Origin: Neoarius graeffei
Lineage: Eukaryota > Chordata > Actinopteri > Siluriformes > Ariidae
Reading direction: 5' to 3'
Assembly (NCBI RefSeq): GCF_027579695.1
Contig: NC_083572.1
Coordinates: 13,662,915-13,726,914 of the forward strand
DNA: 64,000 nt
Positions 33,047 through 41,191 of this stretch are shown here, piece by piece (positions within the stretch are counted from its first letter, which is position 1; every line of letters begins with the position of its first letter). A model generated the notes under the pieces. It made no database searches. It had not been told where the DNA came from and saw only the letters and a list, made by a program, of their open reading frames with translations. The translations under genes were made by a program, and so were the position numbers.

Positions 33047-34627
33047 CAACCCCGATTCCAAAAAAGTTGAGACAAAGAACATATTGTAAATAAAAACGGA
33101 ATGCAATGATGTGGACGTTTCAAAATTCCATATTTTATTCAGAATAGAACATAGATGACATATCAAATGTTTAAACTGAGAACATGTATCATTTAAAGAG
33201 AAAAATTAGGTGATTTTAAATTTCATGACAACAACACATCTCAAAAACTTGGGACAAGGCCATGTTTGCCACTGTGAGACATCCCCTTTTCTCTTTACAA
33301 CAGTCTGTAAACGTCTGGGGACTGAGGAGACAAGTTGCTCAAGTTTAGGGATAGGAATGTTAACCCGTTCTTGTCTAATGTAGGATTCTAGTTGCTCAAC
33401 TGCCTTAGGTCTTTTTTGTCCTATCTTCCGTTTTATGATGTGCCAAATGTTTTCTATGGGTGAAAGATCTGGACTGCAGGCTGGCCAGTTCAGTACCCGG
33501 ACCCTTCTTCTACGCAGCCATGATGTTGTAATTGATGCAGTATGTGGTTTGGCATTGTCATGTTGAAAAATGCAAGGTCTTCCCTGAAAGAGACGTCGTC
33601 TGGATGGGAGCATATGTTGCTCTAGAACCTGGATATACCTTTCAGCATTGATGGTGTCTTTCCAGATGTGTAAGCTGCCCATGCCACACGCACTAATGCA
33701 ACCCCATACCATCAGAGATGCAGGCTTCTGAACTGAGCGCCGATAACAACTCGGGTCGTCCTTCTCCTCTTTAGTCCGAATGACACGGCGTCCCTGATTT
33801 CCATAAAGAACTTCACATTTTGATTCATCTGACCACAGAACAGTTTTCCACTTTGCCACAGTCCATTTTAAATGAGCCTTGGCCCAGAGAAGACGTCTGC
33901 ACTTCTGGATCGTGTTTAGATACGGCTTCTTCTTTGAACTATAGAGTTTTAGCTGGCAACGGCGGATGGCACGGTGAATTGTGTTCACAGATAATGTTCT
34001 CTGGAAATATTCCTGAGCCCATTTTGTGATTTCCAATACAGAAGCATGCCTGTATGTGATGCAGTGCCGTCTAAGGGCCCGAAGATCACGGGCATCCAGT
34101 ATGGTTTTCCGGCCTTGACCCTTCCGTGCAGAGATTCTTCCAGATTCTCTGAATCTTTTGATGATATTATGCACTGTAGATGATGATCTGTTCAAACTCT
34201 TTGCAATTTTACACTGTTGAACTCCTTTCTGATATTGCTCCACTATTTGTCGGCACAGAATTAGGGGGATTGGTGATCCTCTTCCCATCTTTACTTCTGA
34301 GAGCCGCTGCCACTCCAAGATGCTCTTTTTATACCCAGTCATGTTAATGACCTATTGCCAATTGACCTAATGAGTTGCAGTTTGGTCCCCCAGCTGTACC
34401 TTTAACTTTTCCAGCCTCTTATTGGCCCTGTCCCAACTTTGAGATGTGTTGGTCATGAAATTTCAAATGAGCCAATATTTGGCATGAAATTTCAAAATGT
34501 CTCACTTTCGACATGTTGTCCATGTTCTATTGTGAATACAATATCAGTTTTTGAGATTTGTAAATGATTGCATTCCGTTTTTATTTACAATTTGTACTTT
34601 GTCCCAACTTTTTTGGAATCGGGGTTG
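33047..34627 (-). mobile_element. Tc1-like element, young subfamily, apparently complete
   Basis: Long inverted ends (CAACCCCGATTCCAAAAAAG) are flanked by TA at 33045-33046 and 34628-34629. It is 1581 bp, inserted in the L1-like LINE. It carries the only uninterrupted full-length transposase frame in the window. Confidence 0.95.
33206..34342 (-). CDS. Tc1-like transposase, open full-length frame
   Basis: The frame is 378 residues. The likely start is the internal Met at 34288 (MGRGSPIPLIL), because the upstream ATG (34342, MTGYKKS) overlaps a TATAAAAAG box that probably drives the gene. From the internal Met to GDVSQW is 340 residues, the normal Tc1 length. Visible: two helix-turn-helix regions ([26 protein letters not shown] just after), an [10 protein letters not shown] linker, and a DDE triad in [21 protein letters not shown] and [11 protein letters not shown]. 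The usual stop after GDVSQW is changed (TAA to CAA, judged against the other copies), adding 20 residues. Function is cut-and-paste transposition in the nucleus; activity is untested. Confidence 0.9.
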   Translation of the reverse strand: MTGYKKSILEWQRLSEVKMGRGSPIPLILCRQIVEQYQKGVQQCKIAKSLNRSSSTVHNIIKRFRESGRISARKGQGRKTILDARDLRALRRHCITYRHASVLEITKWAQEYFQRTLSVNTIHRAIRRCQLKLYSSKKKPYLNTIQKCRRLLWAKAHLKWTVAKWKTVLWSDESKCEVLYGNQGRRVIRTKEEKDDPSCYRRSVQKPASLMVWGCISACGMGSLHIWKDTINAERYIQVLEQHMLPSRRRLFQGRPCIFQHDNAKPHTASITTSWLRRRRVRVLNWPACSPDLSPIENIWHIIKRKIGQKRPKAVEQLESYIRQERVNIPIPKLEQLVSSVPRRLQTVVKRKGDVSQWQTWPCPKFLRCVVVMKFKIT

Positions 34628-35130
34628 TACTAGGCAACCCCCTCATTCCCATTATTTTTAATTGAATTAAAAATGTATTTTGAGTCCATCACATATCGAA
34701 TCCAACAAAAAGTGCTCATCAGCTATTCAATTTTATTCAAGTGAAATTGTCTGTCATTTCAATTTGCCCTGTTTTTATACATCTTCTCTTTCTTTAGACT
34801 TATTTCTATTTATTATTTTATCCACTTATCACCCCTATTTTTTTTCTATATTATTTTTTTATTTATGGGTTGTTTTACAATCAGGGTACGCAAGCTAAAA
34901 ATCACATTTAACACTTATTATCTTCAATATCAAAAGGCTTGACTAAATAAACTTGGTTGTTTATTGTAGCCCTGTGATAGCTCTATTTACCATGCAAAAA
35001 AAAAAAAAAAAAATTTGTGATAACGTTATTTTTGGTGAATGTATGGCAATGTGTGTCATATTTAGCAAAATTATTCGTGCCATTTAGAAAAAGTGCTTTT
35101 TTGACCACAGGTAGCTCCAAAAGGGATGCA
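34628..35130 (+). other. L1 remainder and undefined repeat sequence
   Basis: The first 250-300 bp after the Tc1 insertion continue the L1-like sequence (TTTTGAGTCCATCACATATC ...). From about 34875 the origin is unclear; A-runs and AT-rich words are present but no open gene. Confidence 0.45.
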
Positions 35131-35143
35131 CTTAAATCATTCT

Positions 35144-35515
35144 CATTCATCTCATCTCATTATCTCTAGCCACTTTATCCTGTTCTACAGGGTCGCAGGC
35201 AAGCTGGAGCCTATCCCAGCTGACTACGGGCGAAAGGCGGGGTACACCCTGGACAAGTCGCCAGGTCATCACAGGGCTGACACAGACAACCATTCACACT
35301 CACATTCACACCTACGGTCAATTTAGAGTCACCAGTTAACCTAACCTGCATGTCTTTGGACTGTGGGGGAAACCGGAGCACCCGGAGGAAACCCACGCAG
35401 ACACGGGGAGAACATGCAAACTCCGCACAGAAAGGCCCTCGCCGGCCACGGGGCTCGAACCCGGACCTTCTTGCTGTGAGGCGACAGCGCTAACCACTAC
35501 ACCACCGTGCCGCCC
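35144..35515 (-). mobile_element. tRNA-derived SINE, minus orientation, 13-bp TSD
   Basis: Flanked by CTTAAATCATTCT at 35131-35143 and 35516-35528. Full length, lacking 6 bp in the ACACAGACAACC region relative to other copies. Confidence 0.95.
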
Positions 35516-35528
35516 CTTAAATCATTCT

Positions 35529-35904
35529 TTATACCATAAAACAAATATTTGGTTCCATATCATTGGAAACAAAGTTTTAATGTTGAATGCCAGTAAGTTT
35601 TCAGACTGTTTTGATCAAATTAGTATGTAATTGTGTCAAAAAAAAAAAGTCCTCTCCGAGACAGCTAATTTTTCAATATAAAATAACATATCTAAAATGA
35701 TTATTTTCATCCTAAAATGTGGTCAAGATAATGGGACATAAATATTAGAGACAACTAACACAAAGCTTACAGCCTTATATTTAAAAGCACTATGGAAGTA
35801 ATGGATTCTGAATTGTCAAAAAAAAAAAAAAAGTCCTCTCTGAGAATCACTTCATTTGTTTCTCCCATCTTATAGCAGATTACACAAAACTACCATACAC
35901 TTAA
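35529..35904. other. Unassigned sequence within the L1 interval
   Basis: AT-rich, with two similar phrases AAAAAAGTCCTCTCCGAG and AAAAAAGTCCTCTCTGAG about 185 bp apart. Probably a TE remnant; no gene. Confidence 0.4.
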
Positions 35905-36029
35905 AGTGCCATTCCACCATTGGATGTATTCTTTGGCATAAAATACAATATATTTTATGACAACATGACTAGACAGAGAAATCTTTTAGCTTCAAAATGA
36001 TATATCAAACATATTTTTTTGACAACGAC

Positions 36030-36409
36030 AAGTATATTAATTTTGCGACCAAAATCATCTACCCTTTTAATTTCCGCGCGGTAGTGAAACGTGATGTCAT
36101 CGGCAGGTTCCCCTTCTTGTGTACCACGTCACGTGGCACAGATTATCAGCAATGGCGGATAGAACGCGATTTCCACTTGTCGATTGCTGTGCCGATATTC
36201 ACCATCGACCGTCTCCTTTGGGCATCACTTGCTATTTTCCTTCGCTTCTTTTCCGAAGCCGACAATCGCGTTCTATCCGCCATTGCTGATGGTCTGTACC
36301 ACGTCACACGTGACGTGGTACACAAGAAGGGGAACCTGCCGATGACATCACGTTTCACTACCGCGTGGAAATTAAAAGGGTAGGTGACTTTGGTCGCAAA
36401 ATTAATATA
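36030..36409. repeat. Near-perfect hairpin core
   Basis: About 130-bp arms (36030-36165 and 36285-36409) are inverted copies with few mismatches. They include GGTTCCCCTTCTTGTGTACC and its inverse, and CACGTCACGTG near the centre. Such an arm pair could form a cruciform. Confidence 0.85.
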
Positions 36410-36823
36410 GGGGAGAGCGGGGTAAGATGAGCCACTTTTTACATGTGTCATCATAACTACATGTTAAAGCCATTTTTGCTTCCAGTCTACACACCATACC
36501 AAATTTCAAAGTGTACTGTTACTATCTGAGCAAAAAATAATTGATAAGCTCTTATGGTTAGAGTGATATTACCTCTTGAAAAAAAAAAAGTCAAGTGGCT
36601 CAACTTACCCCATGCACGGGGTAAGATGAGCCACTGTGTGGGGTAAATTGAGCCAACACAAAACATGTTAGGTTAACAAAGTAAACAACTTTTATTATTA
36701 GAAATGCAATCAATGAATCAAGTCAATCAAGTGGGGGACAGGGCCGTTGCATAGAGAAGGGGAGATGAAGAGAGAGGTGATAGAACGAGATGGGATAGGG
36801 AGGGATAGATAGATGGATAGAGA

Positions 36824-36830
36824 GAGATGC

Positions 36831-36907
<77 letters not shown>
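36824..36907. repeat. (GATA)n microsatellite
   Basis: About 20 consecutive GATA units, preceded by impure GATA/GAGA repeats from 36784. Spacing is 4 bp without unique spacers, so this is not a CRISPR array. Confidence 0.97.
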
Positions 36908-37050
36908 GGGATGGTTAGAGAGGGAATGAGAGATGTACTATATTATAGAAATTACTAAAACAGTAGAACAGTGCCAAAAAATCTTATTTCTTTCAGTAGG
37001 TTAAAACATTGCTAAAACATGCAGCAATCATTCCATCAATCATTCCATCA

Positions 37051-37377
37051 TTATTCAATGTTCCAAGCGTTCAAATGGCAAGGGAACACCATTTGCCTCT
37101 CCCTCCGTGCTGTCCCCCCAACAGTAAAGGGGTGGGGCAATTTTTTCACAATATCCTGTCTTGACAGGACAGCCTCATCTTTCTCTTTGAAGACAAAGGT
37201 TGGCTTTCTTACAGAGCCATGGCATGACCGGCTTCTTTTGAGAAATCTTGCCTCTATTTCGAAGACATCCAATTTGATTATCTGGCCAATGAAGAAATGC
37301 ACTTTCTTCTTCCCCGTGAATTTTGCCACAACATAATCCCCCACATCTAACAACTGGTCTTCCTCATCTGATGTCAT
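37051..37377 (-). pseudogene. C-terminal tail of a pogo-like transposase
   Basis: The frame reads MTSDEEDQLLDVGDYVVAKF, then KKKVHFFIGQIIKLDVFEIE, ARFLKRS, and ends near TVGGTARRERQMVFPCHLNA. I recognise this as the small tail domain after the DDE domain in some animal pogo-type transposases (VGDYV..KF..KK...F.GQI pattern, from memory). The catalytic domain is missing. The open frame starts only 2 bp from the MITE inserted at 37379, so the upstream part was cut off or deleted. Confidence 0.6.
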
Positions 37378-37378
37378 A

Positions 37379-38363
37379 TGAGTGATTCCACGCTTATGGG
37401 TACTGAAATGGGGACATGAACTTATTCACCTAAAACCATTTCTTTTTTTACCATCAGGTCACAAAACATGTAATCTTTAATGAATGATATGTTAAAAGAT
37501 AACTTTAATTTTCTGAGATGTAATAAAAACATATTTATATGCCAAAGTCAAGCCTATGAGTTCCAAAATGATGTCGGTTACATTACTTCTGTTACGATTG
37601 TCCATCTCGCGCCTGTTACAAATTAATTACAATCTAGCTATATACCATGTTAATCTTATTGAAAGAATGTGTATGTTTATTCTACTACACATGTTTATTA
37701 ATTATATTTGCTAAAACATCACCTTCCTATGTTTCAAAAAGTAATTCTACATTGTTAAAATTGAGAATATATATGTCCACAACACTTCTGTTACGTTCTG
37801 ACTTTGGCATATAAATATGTTTTTATTACATCTCAGAAAATTAAAGTTATCTTTTAACATATCATTCATTAAAGATTACATGTTTTGTGACCGGGCGGCA
37901 CGGTGGTGTAGTGGTTAGCGCTGTCGCCTCACAGCAAGAAGGTCCTGGGTTCGAGCCCCGGGGCCGGCGAGGGCCTTTCTGTGTGGAGTTTGCATGTTCT
38001 CCCCGTGTCCGCGTGGGTTTCCTCCGGGTGCTCCGGTTTCCCCCACAGTCCAAAGACATGCAGGTTAGGTTAACTGGTGACTCTAAATTGACCGTAGGTG
38101 TGAATGTGAATGGTTGTCTGTGTCTATGTGTCAGCCCTGTGATGACCTGGCGACTTGTCCAGGGTGTACCCCCGCCTTTCACCCGTAGTCAGCTGGGATA
38201 GGCTCCAGCTTGCCTGCGACCCTGTAGAAGGATAAAGCGGCTAGAGATAATGAGATGAGATGTTTTGTGACCTGATGGTAAAAAAAAAGAAATGGTTTTA
38301 GGTGAATTTTTAAAAAATAAGTTCATGTCCCCATTTCAGTACCCAGAAGCGTGGAATCACTCA
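37379..38363. mobile_element. TA-flanked foldback MITE carrying a SINE
   Basis: The ends TGAGTGATTCCACGCTT and the inverse are flanked by TA at 37377-37378 and 38364-38365. The arms are about 190 bp (37379-37560 and 37790-38363 excluding the SINE), including CTGAAATGGGGACATGAAC and AATGAATGATATGTTAAAAG. The net length without the SINE is about 605 bp. No coding capacity. Confidence 0.88.
37893..38260 (+). mobile_element. tRNA-derived SINE at the deepest nesting level, 12-bp TSD
   Basis: Flanked by TGTTTTGTGACC at 37881-37892 and 38261-38272. It sits in the right arm of the foldback MITE, and the matching left-arm site (near 37455) is uninterrupted. Confidence 0.96.
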
Positions 38364-38714
38364 TATATATACACACATGTTGTTGTCATATATGACCAGT
38401 AAATGTGAAAACTTAAGTGTCATCCATATTGGGTAAGCTCAGCCACCAATGGGGTAAGTTGAGCCAGTGGCTCAACTTGCCCCACATCTAATGGCTCATC
38501 TTACCCCGTGGCCACCATTTTGTAGAAAAATGCTAATAAAGGGGATTAGGCTAATCAAAATATTTTTATTAGCATTCATATCATAGCTTAGAAAGCCACA
38601 AACTTAACCCTAATGTGTCTAAATATTATTCTACTTTTGTCTTCTCTAAATCATCTTCACTGTGGACAAACATGGAATTGACTTAGAAAGCACAAAAACA
38701 CATTTTTATAAATA

Positions 38715-39263
38715 CCGTATTTTCTGGACTATAAGCCACTACTTTTTTCCTAGGTTTTGAACCATGCGGCTTATACAAAGGTGCGGCTATTCTGTGGATT
38801 TTTCTTCCACCGCTAGGGGCGCTCTAACCGGAAGTAGAATCAAAAATAAGATAGACGAAAAATCAATGCAAAGAAGAATTAGCAGATCTTTAGCAGATAG
38901 AACACGCATGACAAATTACTAACTGGTAATTATTTTCAAATCCAGCGAAGATGATTAAAGTGACTTGTGGTTTCAAACACAGGAGAAATGAAGGTAAATA
39001 AATACCGGTTATTTTCTCTTGGTTCTGTTCCGTTTTAATCAGCAAAGTTGCTGCCGTGTTAAAAGGCACTGTTCGGAAAGAATCTGTTTAGGTACATACA
39101 TGTACATTTACAGTACAAAATCGTTCTGTACATGCAGTAAATATCTAATTTTTCAACATAGATATCTGCGGCTTATAGCCCGGTGCGGCTTGTATATCTT
39201 TTTTTTTTTAATAGAGCGGATGCGGCTTATATACAGGTGCGCTCTATAGTCCAGAAAATACGG
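38715..39263. mobile_element. TA-flanked TIR element (CCGTATTTTCTGGACTATA ends)
   Basis: The ends ACCGTATTTTCTGGACTATA and the inverse lie at 38715 and 39263, flanked by TA. Subterminal repeats of TGCGGCTTATA occur near both ends. It is 549 bp, non-coding and inserted in the pogo-like element. The superfamily was not assigned. Confidence 0.85.
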
Positions 39264-39759
39264 TATCTCCCTCACCTAGTTTGACATGTGGTGCTCCTCT
39301 CCACAAGTGTAAGTAAATGGTCCCGCCCCTCCTTTGAATGTGGTCACATTTGTTTACTGTTTCTTAGAAACAGGGGGTGGCTCATCTTACCCCGCTCTCC
39401 CCTACTTGTCAAAAAATTATATGTTTGATATATCATTTTGAAGCTAAAAAAAGATTTCTCTGTCTAGTCATGTTGTCATAAAATATATTGTATTTTATGC
39501 CAAAAAAAATGCATCCAATGGTGGAATGGCACTTTAAAAACTGGTACAACAAGAACCAGTTTGAATCTATTTGAATTTTGGACCCCTGTGACACAAACTT
39601 TGTAAAAAAAAAAACAACCCTTATATGCCTTTGTCATGTCTTGGAATGTCTGTCACTTGTTCTTACTGTTTTGTTGATGTATTGTCCAATCTTAAATTTA
39701 AAAAAAAAAAAAAAAAGACAGGCACGACGCGACTCCTAATCTTTATATATATCCAGAAA

Positions 39760-39767
<8 letters not shown>

Positions 39768-39804
<37 letters not shown>
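39768..39804. repeat. (GA)n microsatellite next to cdkn2d exon 1
   Basis: About 17 GA units followed by GATAGATAC, starting only 22 bp into the intron from the exon 1 donor (39826). Confidence 0.95.
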
Positions 39805-39807
<3 letters not shown>

Positions 39808-39825
39808 TACTCGGTTAAGCGGTAC

Positions 39826-39966
39826 CTGTAAGGCAGTTTTGCCGAACTCGTTGCTGGTGTCGGGGTGAACCCGGTTCTCCTCCAGCAGCCTCCTCACCTC
39901 CGCCGTGTCTCCTCTCGCCGCCGCCGCAGTCAGACTCTTCCCCGCGTCGCTCTCACTCAGCACCAT
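39826..39966 (-). CDS. cdkn2d: INK4-type CDK4/6 inhibitor p19 (CDKN2D), exon 1 (residues 1-47)
   Basis: ATG at 39966 opens [20 protein letters not shown], then [16 protein letters not shown] and NEFGKTALQ, ending at CTTACAG|GTACCG, a phase-0 donor. This is the first ankyrin repeat of an INK4 protein and aligns with human CDKN2D (AAARGDVQEVRRLL, VHPD, FGKTALQ). A GTG two codons upstream is in frame but is not a likely start. The exon joins 21991, giving a 17834-bp intron filled with transposons. ap1m2 ends 1.2 kb upstream on the same strand. Confidence 0.92.
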
Positions 39967-40770
39967 GATCACTCTATGATTATTATTATAATTTACACAC
40001 TGCTCTATCAGCCCTTCAGGGGGAAAAAAAACACAAACACCACCTTGGAGATGTTTTATCCAGACCTGACAGACACAGTGCGGCTGGTTTGTATTCTCTA
40101 TCCGCAGCTTTGTTGGAGCTCGAGCGCCTTTAATTAAATGCCGGCTGTTCGCTCGTGCTAAGCTAACAGGCTAACTTGTTTACCACAGCGTAAACTCGGT
40201 TATAACTCGATTAGCTGTCAACAAGGAAGCGCCCAGGACACACTGAAATATCCACAACACGTTACATCACACACCTGAGACACATAAAATACGTGTGCGT
40301 GAATAATCCTGAGCGGTTGAATTCTTTAAGAATAGGGAAACGAAAGTGTTTTTAACGCAGCCAGCTCCGCCGCGTCGCCTTGCCTTACCTTATCTCATCT
40401 GCTTAGCCTTCTAAAAACCTGTGGCTTTTCAAATATCGACCGTTACGCGCGGCTCCTTCTGGTCTCTTATTTACAAAGAATTTCAAATAAATCCAAACAA
40501 ACAAGAGCGCCAGTGCCTTTAATTTGCGCGCTTGGAAAACACTGACAAATTTCTTACACGACTTCTCAAACGGTGACGAGAGAGAGGAAGAAAAAATAAA
40601 AAGCGTCCACCAATCACAAGCTACAAACGAGGCCAAACCCTACCATATATGGTAAAAAGGGCGGAGTGAACGTACGGTTGCTACAGTATCCCCATGGTAA
40701 CTGCGCCTCTGGCCAATCAGAATGAGCGCGCAGACGGCGGGCGATTTGAGAAGGTTATTTCTCCACTCTG
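39967..40770 (-). promoter_or_regulatory. cdkn2d: Presumed cdkn2d promoter with E2F-, CArG- and CCAAT-like motifs
   Basis: This is the only TE-free, CpG-containing block upstream of exon 1. It contains an E2F-type word TTTGCGCGC (40523-40531), an exact CArG box CCATATATGG (40643-40652), two CCAAT boxes (AACCAATCAC-type near 40609 and GGCCAATCAGA near 40713) and GGGCGG (40660 region). E2F control of INK4d is known in mammals; whether these sites act here is inference. Confidence 0.45.
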
Positions 40771-41168
40771 GCACGTTCATTCATGTTTCTCCTTCAGCAG
40801 TGCGATAATCAGAGAAAAAGGCGGGTTTATGGGGGTTTGTTTTGTACAGTGCATCTGTCCAAGCCCTAATCAACTCCAGTGTCATAATTTAAACCCATGA
40901 AACAACATGATCTTCTGCAGACAAAACCAAAACTCATCGCTTTTAAGTCATCAGAAAAATATTTTAATTTAACATTTTAAACCATGATTTAGTGAAATCT
41001 TCAAAAAGGAAGCATTTCAGCCCATTAACAACATTATTTTCCTTCTGCTTCAAAAAAAAAAGAAATATTAAGACAGTTTTTGATGCAAATTATTATGCCT
41101 TCATCAGATTATTATTATTATTATTCGCCTCAGGTCTTGAACAGGATCAGGAAATGCAAAGTGCTTCT

Positions 41169-41191
41169 CTAGTTCGTCCTGAGTTGGTAAT
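41169..41191 (-). CDS. ap1m2: ap1m2 exon 12, stop codon
   Basis: 23 bp after acceptor CTTTGCAG| encoding (G)DYQLRTN and TAG at 41169-41171. DYQLRT is the invariant AP-1 mu C-terminus; the extra N replaces the S of human AP1M2. Confidence 0.92.

Larger units (their letters stand above)
36410..39402. mobile_element. Pogo-like (Tc1/mariner superfamily) element with internal deletions and insertions
   Basis: The ends GGGGAGAGCGGGGTAAGATG and the inverse are flanked by TA at 36408-36409 and 39403-39404. The word GGGGTAAGATGAGCCAC and close variants recur near both ends (36417, 36618, 36640, 38452, 38490, 39375 regions). It contains a short coding tail, a GATA microsatellite, a foldback MITE with SINE, and a second TIR element. 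Confidence 0.85.
35905..39533. mobile_element. TTAA-flanked foldback element split by a pogo-like insertion
   Basis: The ends read AGTGCCATTCCACCATTGG and its inverse, flanked by TTAA at 35901-35904 and 39534-39537. Without the inner element (36410-39402 plus one TA) it is about 634 bp and almost entirely palindromic, with arms of roughly 260-300 bp meeting near 36225. The left arm includes TTAATTTTGCGACC and GAAACGTGATGTCATCGGCA; the right arm repeats them inverted at 36285-36406. There is no coding capacity. Confidence 0.88.
32470..39716 (+). mobile_element. L1-like LINE 3' fragment, host of multiple nested insertions
   Basis: A 5'-truncated L1-type LINE. Bases 32470-33046 encode parts of the reverse-transcriptase C-terminal region (FPIKPKEYRFIVSSIPSGLK; ELHLKLLHNIYPTNAYISRF; DIDDSCTFC). 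The 3' end has a long A-run ending at 39716. The direct repeat GACAGGCACGACG occurs at 32457-32469 and 39717-39729, the signature of one retrotransposition event. Within it lie a Tc1 copy, a SINE and a foldback element that itself holds further elements. The LINE frame is broken. Confidence 0.82.

Noticed and set aside
36824-36907. CRISPR-like regular array
   Set aside because: Simple GATA microsatellite without unique spacers, in a vertebrate genome.
37051-37377. 108-residue frame as a host gene
   Set aside because: It lies inside a TA-flanked pogo-like element, and resembles a transposase tail.
21620-39966. Naming this gene cdkn2c or cdkn2a/b
   Set aside because: [15 protein letters not shown], five ankyrin repeats and adjacency to ap1m2 fit CDKN2D better.
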